Below are positions 9,330 through 18,204 of a DNA stretch of 64,000 bases, piece after piece. The stretch spans positions 124,001 through 188,000 of the forward strand of contig NC_017805.1 in assembly GCF_000252445.1 (NCBI RefSeq), written 5' to 3'. The position numbers and the translations under genes are program-made. The notes beneath the pieces are model-generated. The model was not told the origin of the DNA and did not search any database. It saw only the letters and a list, made by a program, of their open reading frames with translations. This stretch comes from Deinococcus gobiensis I-0. Lineage in GTDB: Bacteria; Deinococcota; Deinococci; Deinococcales; Deinococcaceae. How positions within the stretch are numbered: the stretch's first letter is position 1; each line of letters begins with the position of its first letter.

Positions 9330-10289
9330 ATGACCGTCTCTCCCCGACCGGACGCGCCGCGTCCTTCACCGGCACCCTCCGGCCCTCCGGTGGTGCGGCG
9401 TGTGCCTAGCCGGCCCCTGCGCCGGCTGCGTGAGGGCTGGCCCGCCTACCTATTCGTGCTGCCGAGTGTGCTGCTCATGGCCTATTTCTCCTATGTGCCG
9501 GCCTACACGGCGATGACTCGCGCCTTTACCGACTGGGACGGTCTGAACGTACCGACTTTCACGGGTCTGGAAAATTTTCAGCGCGCGTTGACTGATCCGG
9601 TGATGGGTCAGGCGGCCCTGAATGCCGGAATCTGGGTGGTGCTGGGGCTGGTGCTGGCGGTGCTGCCGCCCCTGCTCGTGGCCGAATTGATCTTCAATCT
9701 GCGGGGCCAGCGGCGCCAGTATGCGTGGCGCAGCCTGTTCGTGGTGCCCGTCGTGGTGCCTTCGCTGGTGCTGCTGCTCATGTGGGGCACGTTTTTCCGG
9801 AGTGACGGTCTGATCAACACTGTGCTGGGCAGCGTGGGTCTGGGTGCGTGGCGGCACGACTGGCTCAGTGATCCCTCGACGGCGCTCTACAGTCTGATCT
9901 TCCTCGGGTTTCCGTATATAGACGTGTTTTTTCTGCTGCTGCTCTATGCAGGCCTTCAGAACATCGCTCCGGAAGTCTTCGAGGCGGGCAAGATGGACGG
10001 TGCGGTGGGGTGGCGCCGGGTCCTGTATCTCGACCTGCCGCTGCTCCGGCCTCAGCTGGGGCTGATCGCGCTGTTGTCGGTCATCGGAAACGTGCAGTAC
10101 TTTATCAGTCCGCTGGTCCTGACTTCGGGGGGACCCGGCTACTCGACCACGGTGCCGGCTCTGCTGATGTACAACACGGCGACCCGCAACGGCGAATACG
10201 GCTATGCGATGGCGATTGCGGTTCTGCTGATGCTGGTCGTGGTGGTCCTGACTGGTCTCTCGCGTCTGGTCGCTCGGGAGCGGGCATGA
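9330..10289 (+). CDS. Sugar ABC transporter permease, MalF/UgpA type
   Basis: 319 residues with an N-terminal Pro-rich cytoplasmic tail, a first membrane segment (AYLFVLPSVLLMAYFSYV) and five more. The EAA loop of binding-protein-dependent permeases is seen at EAGKMDGAVGWRRVLYLDLP. The ATG at 9330 is preceded by CCAGGAGT; the frame is open much further upstream but that overlaps the receptor gene. The stop overlaps the next start (ATGA). No ATPase gene is in the cluster, so a shared MsiK/UgpC-like ATPase encoded elsewhere probably energises it. Confidence 0.92.
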   Translation: MTVSPRPDAPRPSPAPSGPPVVRRVPSRPLRRLREGWPAYLFVLPSVLLMAYFSYVPAYTAMTRAFTDWDGLNVPTFTGLENFQRALTDPVMGQAALNAGIWVVLGLVLAVLPPLLVAELIFNLRGQRRQYAWRSLFVVPVVVPSLVLLLMWGTFFRSDGLINTVLGSVGLGAWRHDWLSDPSTALYSLIFLGFPYIDVFFLLLLYAGLQNIAPEVFEAGKMDGAVGWRRVLYLDLPLLRPQLGLIALLSVIGNVQYFISPLVLTSGGPGYSTTVPALLMYNTATRNGEYGYAMAIAVLLMLVVVVLTGLSRLVARERA

Positions 10290-11125
10290 ATCGCCGTTCT
10301 CTGACTCCGGGCGAGATCGTACGGAATGTGTTGTTGCTTCTGTTGGCTTTGCTGGCGTTGTTTCCGGTGTATTTCAGTCTCGTCAATTCACTCAAGAGTC
10401 CGGTGCAATACGCGCAGAATCTGCTGAACTTTCCGGCGACCCTGCATCCTGAGAACTATTCCCTGGCCTGGGTGCAGATCAGGGGACCTCTCCTGAATTC
10501 GGTGGTGGTGACCCTCAGTAGTGTCCTCGCGACGGTCGTCTTCGCTGCTTCGAGTGCTTATGCTCTGGCACTCATCGACTTTCCGGGCCGCCGACTTCTG
10601 TTCGGTCTGGTCTTTGCCCTGTTTCTTGTGCCGGATTTTCTGACCCTGATTCCGCTCTATGTGCAGATCAAGGCTCTGACTCTGCCGAGCAATTATCTGG
10701 CGATCATTCTGCCTACGGTGGCGGCGGGGCAGCCCTTCGCTATTCTGGTGCTGTATGCAGCCTTCCGGGCCATGCCACGGGACATGCTGGAAGCGGCCCG
10801 CCTCGACGGAGCAGGGCACTGGGCTTTGTTGCGCTCTATCGTCTTGCCGCTCAGCCTACCGATCCTGGTGAGTGTAAGTATCATCCGGTTGGTGCCGGTC
10901 TGGAATGATTTTCTGTTGCCCTCACTGGTGCTGGATGAGGTTCACCGGACTGTTCCTGTGGCCCTCGTAGGTTTTCAGGGTGGCGGAGCGGCGACAGGAT
11001 CTACGCCGAATTACGGTGCGCTGATGGCGTCCTATGTTCTCTCTGCACTTCCGCTCGTCGTTTTGTTTCTGTTTCTGATGCGTTCGTATGTCCAAGGAGT
11101 CACCAGTGGAGGGGTGAAAGCGTGA
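10286..11125 (+). CDS. Sugar ABC transporter permease, MalG/UgpE type
   Basis: 279 residues, six membrane segments, with the EAA motif as EAARLDGAGHWALLRSIVLP near 180. It overlaps the upstream permease by four bases, so translation is coupled. Base composition changes along this gene: third positions use far more A and T (TTGTTGCTTCTGTTGGC near 10330) than in the two partner genes. The gene then ends directly before the AT-rich spacer. It is the last gene of the importer operon. Confidence 0.92.
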   Translation: MNRRSLTPGEIVRNVLLLLLALLALFPVYFSLVNSLKSPVQYAQNLLNFPATLHPENYSLAWVQIRGPLLNSVVVTLSSVLATVVFAASSAYALALIDFPGRRLLFGLVFALFLVPDFLTLIPLYVQIKALTLPSNYLAIILPTVAAGQPFAILVLYAAFRAMPRDMLEAARLDGAGHWALLRSIVLPLSLPILVSVSIIRLVPVWNDFLLPSLVLDEVHRTVPVALVGFQGGGAATGSTPNYGALMASYVLSALPLVVLFLFLMRSYVQGVTSGGVKA

Positions 11126-11532
11126 GTTCAGCCTCTCCCTAGATTATTTTTATTTATATGATAGTCAGTTTCATTAATCTAAGGGGGTAACTGCTTTTTA
11201 TTAAGTATTAAAAGTCATACTGGTTATTCTGATGGTCGATTCTAAATCTTATTTTTCTCTTAATTTGAACAAAAGTTATAGAAATAAGAAAATTCTCGTG
11301 CCTGAGCATAGGCCTAAGCGGATGTATTTATTTTGGATTATACCGATCCCAATTTAGTTGACTATTGATATATTGCATTGTTACTAACCTCATTGCTTGA
11401 TGGGTACTAGAATATAGTTCATCAGGTGTATCATATATTATATCATATTAAAGTAGGGTATTAAGCCTACGGCTTATCTACTTCAACTAACTAATCTTAG
11501 GTCAATCAGGTGCAATTTAGCGGTCAGTAATC
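11126..11532. other. Strongly AT-rich spacer
   Basis: About 400 bp very rich in A and T in a genome otherwise near 70% GC; runs such as ATCATATATTATATCATATT (near 11430) are without parallel in the window. No open frame of note. Near its right end AAGTAG...AAGCC-TAC-GGCTT..CTACTT (11451-11483) forms a hairpin with a small bulge. It could be an old insertion remnant, a partition or nucleoid-protein binding site, or relaxed intergenic DNA. Confidence 0.6.
11451..11483. repeat. Hairpin-forming inverted repeat in the AT-rich spacer
   Basis: Outer arms AAGTAG/CTACTT and inner arms ATAAGCC-like/GGCTTAT enclose a three-base loop, with an unpaired GGT on one side. It lies between two converging transcription units and could serve as a terminator, although no T tract follows on either strand. 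Confidence 0.35.
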
Positions 11533-13194
11533 TCATCCCACCGTCTGGGCAATGGCACGGCCCGCTACGCGTCCACTGAAGATACATCCCCCCAGGAAAG
11601 TTCCCTCCAGAGCCCTGTAACCGTGCAAACCCCCTCCCCCAAAGCCCGCGACCTCACCAGCGGCATAGAGCCCAGGCATCGGCTCGCCATCCTCACCCAG
11701 GACACGCCCCTGAAGATCAGTCTCCAGGCCCCCCAACGATTTGCGGGTCAGAAGATTGAGCCTGACAGCGATCAGCGGGCCGTCGGACGGATCGAGAATC
11801 GGCGCGGGCCTGGCCACCCGGACAAGCCGTTCACTGAGGATGTTCCGTGCATTCCGGATCACGGCAAGCTGAGGGTCCTTCCCGGCAACGTTGCGGAGCT
11901 GGAGATCCCGGTCCTCCACCTCCTGCTTGACCGTCATATAGTCCACGAGCTCACTTCCGACCAGCTCGTTCATACCGGCGACCAGATCACGCAAGGTCTT
12001 ACGGACCACGAAATCGGCCCCCTGATCCATGAATGCCTGCACGGGAGCCTGGACGGCCTTTCCGATACGGGCCAGGGTCAAGCGGACATTTTTCCCTGTC
12101 AGGTCCGGGTTCTGTTCCGAGCCGGAAAGCGCAAACTCACGCTTGATCGTGGCCCTGTTCAGCAAAAACCAGGTGTAGGGATAACGGTTCCGGGTAATGT
12201 GCTGCAGGGTATCCAGACTGCTGGCTCCCGGGATATGAGGAAAGGGCAGCCGCTTACCGGTCGGGTCCAGCCACAGGCTGGTGGGACCGGGCAGGATGCG
12301 GATGCCGTGATTCGGCCAGACCGGATTCCAGTTGCACAGGCCTTCGGTGTAGTGCCACATCCGGTCCGGATTGATGAGCCGCGCCCCGGCATCCTTCACG
12401 ACTTCCTGCATGGCCCCGTCCACATGCCTGGGTACGCCGGACACCATAAAATCGGGCGCAGGACCCAGCCGCTGGGTGGGCCAGTATTTCCGCACGAGGG
12501 CGTGGTTGCCCCCGATCCCACCGGAGGTCACCAGCACGGCCTGGGCATTCAGGGCAAAGTCACCCACGACGACCCGTGAACTGTTCTCCCCCCGCCCGAC
12601 TTCGGAGGGCTCGAGCACGTCCCCGTATACCCCATGCACGGTACCGTTCGAGAAGTTCAGCCCCCGGACCCGGTGCCGGAACCGGAAATCGATCAGGCCC
12701 GTCCGGTGATGTTCACGGACACGCCGCTCGAAGGGCTCGAGCACCCCAGGTCCAGTCCCCCAGGTCACGTGAAAGCGCGGCACACTGTTGCCGGGGAACC
12801 CTGCACCCGCGCCGCCACGCTCGGCCCAGCCGACCGCCGGAAACCAGCGCATGCCCTGGGCATGGAGCCACTCCCGCTTCTCACCGGCGGCGAACTCCAC
12901 ATAGGCCTCCGCCCACGCTCTGGGCCACCGGTCCTCCGGGCGGTCGAAAGCCGCAGCGGTCATCCAGTCCCGCAGTGCCAACTCCGGCGAATCGTGGATG
13001 CCCAGGCGGCGCTGTTCGGGGCTGTCTACGAAAAACAGCCCCCCGAAAGACCAGAAGGCCTGTCCCCCCAGATTCTGCTCGCCTTCCTGGTCGAGAAGCA
13101 GGACCCGCCGCCCGGCATCGGCCAGCTCGGCGGCGGCGACCAGCCCGGCCAGCCCGGCCCCCACGACAATCACATCTGCATCGGGTGTGAACAT
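11533..13194 (-). CDS. FAD-dependent dehydrogenase (COG3573; fumarate reductase/KstD-like flavoprotein)
   Basis: 553 residues. The N-terminal dinucleotide-binding motif is VIVVGAGLAGLVAAAELA, followed by the E/D ribose-binding LLLDQEGE and a GGQAFWSFGGLFF loop. The C-terminal FAD contact is GLYAAGEVAGFGGGGLHGY. This matches FAD-binding dehydrogenases related to 3-ketosteroid dehydrogenase and fumarate reductase flavoproteins. No signal peptide or haem sites. The substrate is unknown, and no partner subunit is nearby, so it probably acts as a single cytoplasmic enzyme. Confidence 0.88.
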   Translation of the reverse strand: MFTPDADVIVVGAGLAGLVAAAELADAGRRVLLLDQEGEQNLGGQAFWSFGGLFFVDSPEQRRLGIHDSPELALRDWMTAAAFDRPEDRWPRAWAEAYVEFAAGEKREWLHAQGMRWFPAVGWAERGGAGAGFPGNSVPRFHVTWGTGPGVLEPFERRVREHHRTGLIDFRFRHRVRGLNFSNGTVHGVYGDVLEPSEVGRGENSSRVVVGDFALNAQAVLVTSGGIGGNHALVRKYWPTQRLGPAPDFMVSGVPRHVDGAMQEVVKDAGARLINPDRMWHYTEGLCNWNPVWPNHGIRILPGPTSLWLDPTGKRLPFPHIPGASSLDTLQHITRNRYPYTWFLLNRATIKREFALSGSEQNPDLTGKNVRLTLARIGKAVQAPVQAFMDQGADFVVRKTLRDLVAGMNELVGSELVDYMTVKQEVEDRDLQLRNVAGKDPQLAVIRNARNILSERLVRVARPAPILDPSDGPLIAVRLNLLTRKSLGGLETDLQGRVLGEDGEPMPGLYAAGEVAGFGGGGLHGYRALEGTFLGGCIFSGRVAGRAIAQTVG

Positions 13195-13382
13195 GACCTA
13201 TTAGACAGGCTCACCGCCCTGCGGACAACAAGACACGGCATAGAGGGCCCCTGCGCAGAAGGGCCGTTCGATTACGAACTGGTCTTCGATCAGAACAGCG
13301 GCGGAGAAGGTCCGCTCTCCGGCCCCGGCCCCAGGTCCCCTCCCGAACGGACCTCGCCTCATCCTCTCACTTGAAGGTTAGG

Positions 13383-13388
13383 TAAAAT
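13383..13388 (+). promoter_or_regulatory. -10 box of a leaderless transcript (recombinase gene)
   Basis: TAAAAT ends five bases before the ATG at 13394. No ribosome site is present. The spacing fits a transcript that begins at or within a base or two of the start codon. Confidence 0.5.
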
Positions 13389-13393
13389 AGCGC

Positions 13394-14398
13394 ATGACCC
13401 TCGCCCAGGTGACGTCCAACCTCCTCGCCCAGACGACCGCCTGGACGAGCCTCCACGACGACGAGCTCAAACGCCGCGCCACCCTCGCCGCCCGCGACAA
13501 GGACGCCGCCGCCCTCAGCGACCTCACCGTCGCCTACCTCGGCCACCTCGGCGGCAGTGGCGTCCTCACCAGCCCGAAGACCATCGAGGCCTACCGGCTC
13601 GGCATCCGGCAGTACGTCGCCCACGCCCAGGCGCACGCCGTCGGGATCCTCAATCCCGGACGCCACGCCCCGCAGTACTATGTCAGCAGCCTCCTCGCCC
13701 AGGGCCGCAAACCCGCCGGGGTTCAGCTCAAGGTCGCGGCGGCGCGCTGCCTGTACCGCGCCCTGCGTTGGGCGGGGGCGACCGAGGCCGACCCTTTCAA
13801 GGACGTCCGGATTCCCAAGGACCACACCACCGGACTGGAAAAACGCCCCCCCTACACCGAGCAGGAGATCGGGCGCGTCCTCGAACACGCTTCCGCCCAC
13901 GACCGCTTCCTGCTGCTCCTGACCGCACACGCAGGGCTACGGATCGCGGAGGCGCTGGCCCTGACCTGGGCCGACCTCGACCTGGAACGCAGACGCCTGA
14001 GCGTGACCGGCAAGGGCCGCAAGAGCCGCACCGTACCCATGAGCACCCGCCTCGTCGAGGCCGCCGCGCAGTACCGCGTCCTCTATGGCCCGGGCGGCGA
14101 GGCCCACCGGCATGACGAGAACGGCCAGCGCCGCCGCACCACGCCCCAGGTGCAGGCCTTCCGCTACCGCACGGTCCAGAACGCCACCCACGCCATGAAG
14201 GGCACCTTCGCCCAGGCCGGGGTCCCGTGGCGGGGCTTCCACGCCGCCCGCAAACATGCCGGCACCAAACTCCTGAGCCGCACCGGCGACCTCGCCACCG
14301 TCGCCGCCTTCCTCGGACACAGTTCGGTGGACACGACCCGCAACAGCTACGCGGCCGTCGCCTCGGACGCCGCCTCGGACCAGATGCTCGACTGGTAG
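13394..14398 (+). CDS. Tyrosine recombinase (XerC/XerD-like integrase)
   Basis: 334 residues: an N-terminal SAM-like DNA-binding domain, then the catalytic domain. Active-site residues are visible: Arg in HAGLRIAEALALTW, Lys in VTGKGRKSRTV, His-x-x-Arg in FHAARKHAGTK, His in FLGHSSVDTTRNSYAAV with Tyr as nucleophile. The length is close to XerC/D (about 300). It stands alone with no excisionase or phage genes beside it and has typical host codon use, so it is probably a chromosomal or plasmid resolvase-type recombinase and not a fresh phage integrase. A dif-like site is not evident nearby. Confidence 0.9.
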   Translation: MTLAQVTSNLLAQTTAWTSLHDDELKRRATLAARDKDAAALSDLTVAYLGHLGGSGVLTSPKTIEAYRLGIRQYVAHAQAHAVGILNPGRHAPQYYVSSLLAQGRKPAGVQLKVAAARCLYRALRWAGATEADPFKDVRIPKDHTTGLEKRPPYTEQEIGRVLEHASAHDRFLLLLTAHAGLRIAEALALTWADLDLERRRLSVTGKGRKSRTVPMSTRLVEAAAQYRVLYGPGGEAHRHDENGQRRRTTPQVQAFRYRTVQNATHAMKGTFAQAGVPWRGFHAARKHAGTKLLSRTGDLATVAAFLGHSSVDTTRNSYAAVASDAASDQMLDW

Positions 14399-14432
14399 GC
14401 GGCCGCCGGCCGGACGTGACGTCCGTTCCCGT

Positions 14433-15077
14433 TCAGGGCCTGGGCCACTGCTGGGCCAGGAGCGCCGCCTCCACACGGTTGCGCACCTGGAGCTTCTGGA
14501 GAACGTTGGTCATGTAGTGCTTGACCGTCTTTTCCGTCAGGCCCAGCTCCCGGGCGATCTCTTTGTTGCTGCGGCCCTGAGCCACACCTTCGAGAATCTG
14601 ACGCTCGCGGGGAGTCAGGGTCTCGACGAGCGGCCCCGGCACCGGGCGGGCAGGCTGGGCCAGTTCGTACAGCAGCCCGCTCGCCAGCAGAGGCGTGATG
14701 CTCACCTCGCCCTCGCTGACGGTCCGCACCACCTGACGCAGTTCCCGGCCCGTGACCCCCTTGATGATGTAGCCGCGCGCGCCCGCTTTCAGCGCCCCCA
14801 GAACGTCGGTCTCGTCCTCGCTGAAGGTGAGCATCACGACCCGGATGGCGGGATAGGCCACGCCGATGTCCCGCAGGGCATTCAGTCCCCCGCCGGGCAG
14901 ATGGAGATCGAGCAGCAGCACGTCCGGCAGGTGCTGGGCCGCGAGTTCGGCCGCGTCCGACGCCGAGCCGCCCTGCGCCACGACCACGAGATCGCCCTCG
15001 GCCTGCAGCGCCGCCACGACCCCTTCCCGGAACAGGGGATGGTCGTCGACCACCACGACCCGCAGCACCTCATTCAT
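14433..15077 (-). CDS. Response regulator, NarL/FixJ family
   Basis: 214 residues. Receiver domain: VVVVDDHPLF acidic pocket, phospho-acceptor Asp in DVLLLDLHLPGGG near 56, Thr/Ser switch in VVMLTFSEDE and Lys in YIIKGVTG. LuxR-type helix-turn-helix at the C-terminus: LTPRERQILEGVAQGRSNKE and LGLTEKTVKHYMTNVLQKL. The start overlaps the end of the sensor kinase gene by eight bases, so the two form a translationally coupled pair. Confidence 0.95.
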   Translation of the reverse strand: MNEVLRVVVVDDHPLFREGVVAALQAEGDLVVVAQGGSASDAAELAAQHLPDVLLLDLHLPGGGLNALRDIGVAYPAIRVVMLTFSEDETDVLGALKAGARGYIIKGVTGRELRQVVRTVSEGEVSITPLLASGLLYELAQPARPVPGPLVETLTPRERQILEGVAQGRSNKEIARELGLTEKTVKHYMTNVLQKLQVRNRVEAALLAQQWPRP

Positions 15078-16503
15078 GGGGCACGTCCGGACAGAGCGGC
15101 AGATGGATCCGCAGCAGGGTCCCGCTGCCTCCCCGGCAGGTGACCTCGAAGGTACCGCCCAGACTCTCGGCCCGTTCCCGCATCCCCACCAGACCCAGGC
15201 GGTCCGGCGGCGCTTCTCCCCGCCACACCAGGCCCGCTCCTCCGTCGGAAATCTCCAGCGTAACCCCCTGCGTATCCAGTGCCAGTTCCACTTTCTGCTC
15301 CAGCCCCGCAGCGTGCCGGAAGGCGTTGTTCAGCCCCTCCTGCACGATGCGGAAGGCGGCCATCTTGACACTCAGGGAAACGTCCGGACCGCTCTGGACC
15401 TGAGGCGAGAACTCGACTGCCGTGCCCGTGCGGCGCTGGTGGTCGCGGACTGCGCGGGCGACCACGGCTTCCAGCGGCAGGGGGGCCAGTTCCGGGAGGC
15501 GCAGGTCCTTGGCGAGGGTCCGCATCTCGCCCAGCGCAGCGCTCAGGGCCTGCTCAACCGGCCCGATCTGGGGGCGCTGCGCCGCAGGCAGCCCGTGCGA
15601 CAGCGTGTCGAGCCGCAGCAGGGCGTGGCTGATCTCCTGGGCCGGGCCGTCGTGCAGGTCGCTGGCGATGCGGCGCAGAACCTGCTCGTTCATCGCCACG
15701 GCACGCGACGCGGCGCGCTGCACGCGGTCGTGCAGCTCGCGGTTGTGCGACAGCAGGGTCTCGAGATGCTGAACCTGGGCGTCGAGTTCGGCGCGCTGGC
15801 GGTCGATGGTCTGGCTGCCCCGGCGCACCAGGCCCGACAGCACCAGATAGGTCACCAGCATGATCAGCGCCACGACCACCCAGCTGCGGCCCTGGGCGGC
15901 CCGGATCTCACCGGTGAGCTGCCGGGCGTCCTGATAGAACTCCGCGACGGCCAGCACCTGATCGGAGTTTTCGAGGCGGATGGGCGTGTAGGTCTCGATC
16001 AGCTGCGGGTAGCGGGGGCGCAGCGTTTCGTTCTCGTCGTCGTCGGGCACCGTCAGGTGGGAGATGACCTCGCCCCGCCACGCACGGGCCTGCTCGGGCT
16101 TGACCGCGAAGGTCTGGCCCGCCTGCTCGCCGTAGACCACCCGGCCCCCCGGCCCCCAGATCTTGATGCTCACGATCTCGCGGCCCGGCGAGGTGCCGGC
16201 CAATAGCCGCTCGATCGCCGCGATGTGTTCGGGGGCGAGGCGCTCGGCGCGGCTGAGCTCCTGCACCTGCATGACGATGAAGTTCTCGACGTACAGGGCC
16301 GTGGTCGCGGCGGTGCGGTGAACGACGCCCTGCTGGATTTCGGTACCCACCCACCAACCCAGGACGAGCAGGCTCACGGTCAGGATCAGCAGGCTGGCCC
16401 CCGCGTACTGGCGGGACAACGAACCGCGTCCGGGCGCGCGTAGGGCCTCGCCCCGGCGTGGCCGACCCGGCAGGGCACTGAACGCGGACATCCTGCCCAT
16501 CAT
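15070..16503 (-). CDS. Membrane sensor histidine kinase (HisKA_3/HWE-type, NarX-like)
   Basis: 477 residues. Two membrane segments (about 33-53 and 205-228) enclose a periplasmic sensor of about 150 residues rich in charged residues. The dimerisation helix contains the phospho-acceptor His in ASDLHDGPAQEISHALLRL. The ATP-binding domain has the N box FRIVQEGLNNAFRHA and G boxes ISDGGAGL and LGLVGMRERAESLGG. It phosphorylates the NarL-type regulator encoded directly downstream. The start may be the ATG at 16503 or 16491. It is divergent from a lipoprotein gene, a possible target. Confidence 0.95.
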   Translation of the reverse strand: MMGRMSAFSALPGRPRRGEALRAPGRGSLSRQYAGASLLILTVSLLVLGWWVGTEIQQGVVHRTAATTALYVENFIVMQVQELSRAERLAPEHIAAIERLLAGTSPGREIVSIKIWGPGGRVVYGEQAGQTFAVKPEQARAWRGEVISHLTVPDDDENETLRPRYPQLIETYTPIRLENSDQVLAVAEFYQDARQLTGEIRAAQGRSWVVVALIMLVTYLVLSGLVRRGSQTIDRQRAELDAQVQHLETLLSHNRELHDRVQRAASRAVAMNEQVLRRIASDLHDGPAQEISHALLRLDTLSHGLPAAQRPQIGPVEQALSAALGEMRTLAKDLRLPELAPLPLEAVVARAVRDHQRRTGTAVEFSPQVQSGPDVSLSVKMAAFRIVQEGLNNAFRHAAGLEQKVELALDTQGVTLEISDGGAGLVWRGEAPPDRLGLVGMRERAESLGGTFEVTCRGGSGTLLRIHLPLCPDVPHE

Positions 16504-16680
16504 GGCGGATTCGGCGGCGCTGTCTACCGACCTTGGTCGGACACCGCGCCGGCCCGCCGCCGGACCAGGGTCTGTGGGCGGGCCGACGGGACCGGCCTAG
16601 AGTGTCCTCACTTCCCCTCCGCACGTCGTCGCCGGTCACCGACAGGGACCGGCCCACCCACCCCACAAGGAGCCTTTGTC

Positions 16681-17532
16681 ATGCCCCATACCTACCGCGC
16701 CGCCCTGCTGTTTCCCGTCCTGAGCCTCATGGCCTGTGGCACGGCCCCCACCCCCCAGACCCAGACCGCCGCCCTCCAGGATGCCTCGGCCCAGCCGGCG
16801 AGTGCGCGCCTGAGTGCCCAGGCCACCTCCTCGGCCTGCGAAGGCGGCGGCTTCCGCCTCGTCAGCGGCGGCGTGAGCGTGCAGGGCAACCGGGGAGCCG
16901 ACCTGAACGTCCCCGCCGGAGCCCGGGTCCAGGTGCTCGGCAAGTATGTCGAGTTCGAGGTCGCCGGCGACACGCTCAGCGTCCTGAACTACACGATGAC
17001 GGGCGCGGCCAACCCGCAGGACATCACCGGCGGGCAGCGCACCGTGGTCTTCGCGTCCAAGGCGGCCGATTTCGGGGGCCGCAAGCTCTCGGGCACGCTC
17101 AAGGCCTCGCTGTCGGGCGAGGGGCTGCTGCTGGAGCGCCGCGGTTCCGGCATCAAGATGAAGATCCAGGCCAAGGACTGCGCGCAGGGCGGCATCTTCC
17201 AGATGGAACCCGAGACGGGGGGCGCGGTGCAGTTCACCCACACCCTGGGCGCCGGCATGTACTACTTCAAGAATCCCTACACCGGCAAGGTCAACCTGGG
17301 CAACGGTACGGACTTCCGGGGCAAGGACAGCCCCCAGGTCGCCAAGCTGGTCTCGCAGAGTGAGACGGTGTCGGTGTGGTCGGTGCAGAGCGGCGGGCGC
17401 ATGGGCGGCGTGCTGGGCGAGGACGCCGTCGAGATCGGCGCGGGGCCGACCCAGTGCGTCCAGAGCTGCCAGGCCCAGAACCAGATTCGCGGCACGCTGC
17501 CCGTCACCGACCCGGCGTACTCGAACAACTGA
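16681..17532 (+). CDS. Lipoprotein of unknown function
   Basis: 283 residues. The signal sequence ends with the lipobox LMAC, Cys19 being the lipidated residue. A Thr/Ala/Gln-rich linker (20-52) follows, then a beta-rich domain with repeated Gly and Val and several Cys (CEGGGF, KDCAQGG, CVQSCQAQN). No family is recognised. AAGGAG with suitable spacing precedes the ATG. It diverges from the sensor kinase gene, which suggests, without proof, that the two-component system controls it or senses its state at the envelope. Confidence 0.75.
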   Translation: MPHTYRAALLFPVLSLMACGTAPTPQTQTAALQDASAQPASARLSAQATSSACEGGGFRLVSGGVSVQGNRGADLNVPAGARVQVLGKYVEFEVAGDTLSVLNYTMTGAANPQDITGGQRTVVFASKAADFGGRKLSGTLKASLSGEGLLLERRGSGIKMKIQAKDCAQGGIFQMEPETGGAVQFTHTLGAGMYYFKNPYTGKVNLGNGTDFRGKDSPQVAKLVSQSETVSVWSVQSGGRMGGVLGEDAVEIGAGPTQCVQSCQAQNQIRGTLPVTDPAYSNN

Positions 17533-17544
17533 GCCGTTCCCGGG

Positions 17545-18105
17545 TCACTCCGCAAAGACCGGGGCCGCCAGCGTCAGGGCGTGAGCCCGCACGTCCTCCG
17601 GCCAGGCCTCCGAGTGGCGCAGAAATGCCGCATGGTCGCGGGCATACAGGGCGCGGGCGGCTTCCTCGTACCCGGGCCGGTCGCCCGCCAGCACGCCCAT
17701 GAAGCGGTCGGCGGCGGCCTGGGCCCGCGCCACGCGCTCGCCCTCGGGGTCGGCCCTGCGGGCCTCGTCGATCAGGCGGCGCAGGGTGGCCGAGGCGCCG
17801 CCGCGCTGCAGGTCCAGCCATTCCCAGTGCCGGGGCAGCAGCGTGACCTCGCGGGCCGTGACCCCCAGTTTCGGGCGGCCGGGGCCGCTGCGGGGGGCGT
17901 CCGGCTCAGCGGCGGGGCGGGCGCGGACCAGCACCTCCTCCAGCGTGCCCGACAGGTCGAAATCGGCCGGCCGCCCGCTGCGGTCGTCGAAGACCAGCAC
18001 CGGGCCGGTCGCCTGGGTCTTGAGATGGGTGAGCAGTTCGGGCAGGGGCGCGGTCAGGAGACGCCGGGGGCCGGCGAAGGCCGTATAGGTCGCAGAAGCC
18101 GTCAT
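17545..18105 (-). CDS. DUF2239 family protein
   Basis: 186 residues with the pattern of DUF2239: a YTAFAGPRRL start, VLVFDDRSGRPADFDLSG near 40, then GRPKLGVTAREVTLLPRHWE and a helical C-terminal region. Members are small cytoplasmic proteins of unknown function. The promoter region is shared with zwf; TAATAT on the minus strand lies about eight bases before the ATG, so the transcript may be leaderless. Two copies of a TTACCCGGGTAA-like operator lie in the shared region. Confidence 0.85.
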   Translation of the reverse strand: MTASATYTAFAGPRRLLTAPLPELLTHLKTQATGPVLVFDDRSGRPADFDLSGTLEEVLVRARPAAEPDAPRSGPGRPKLGVTAREVTLLPRHWEWLDLQRGGASATLRRLIDEARRADPEGERVARAQAAADRFMGVLAGDRPGYEEAARALYARDHAAFLRHSEAWPEDVRAHALTLAAPVFAE

Positions 18106-18114
18106 ACCGGTATA

Positions 18115-18126
18115 TTACCCGGGTAA
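18115..18126. promoter_or_regulatory. Palindromic operator 1 between DUF2239 and zwf
   Basis: TTACCCGGGTAA is a perfect 12-base palindrome, overlapping the predicted -10 of the DUF2239 gene. A degenerate copy (TCACCCGGATAA, 18143-18154) is 28 bp away centre to centre. The pair suggests a dimeric repressor that controls both directions; the regulator is not in the window as far as can be seen. Confidence 0.5.
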
Positions 18127-18142
18127 ATTCAGAGTGTCAATA

Positions 18143-18154
18143 TCACCCGGATAA
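18143..18154. promoter_or_regulatory. Palindromic operator 2 overlapping the zwf -10
   Basis: TCACCCGGATAA matches the first operator at 10 of 12 bases and overlaps TAATAT (18152-18157), a good -10 for the zwf operon. Binding here would block zwf transcription. Confidence 0.45.
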
Positions 18155-18204
18155 TATCGCGCGTCTTCCATGTGACGTTGAGGCGGCCGGCCGATGCTGC
18201 GCGC

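Noticed and set aside
13394..14398. Idea that the tyrosine recombinase marks a prophage or integron
   Set aside because: No phage genes, gene cassettes or attachment repeats flank it, and its composition is that of the host.
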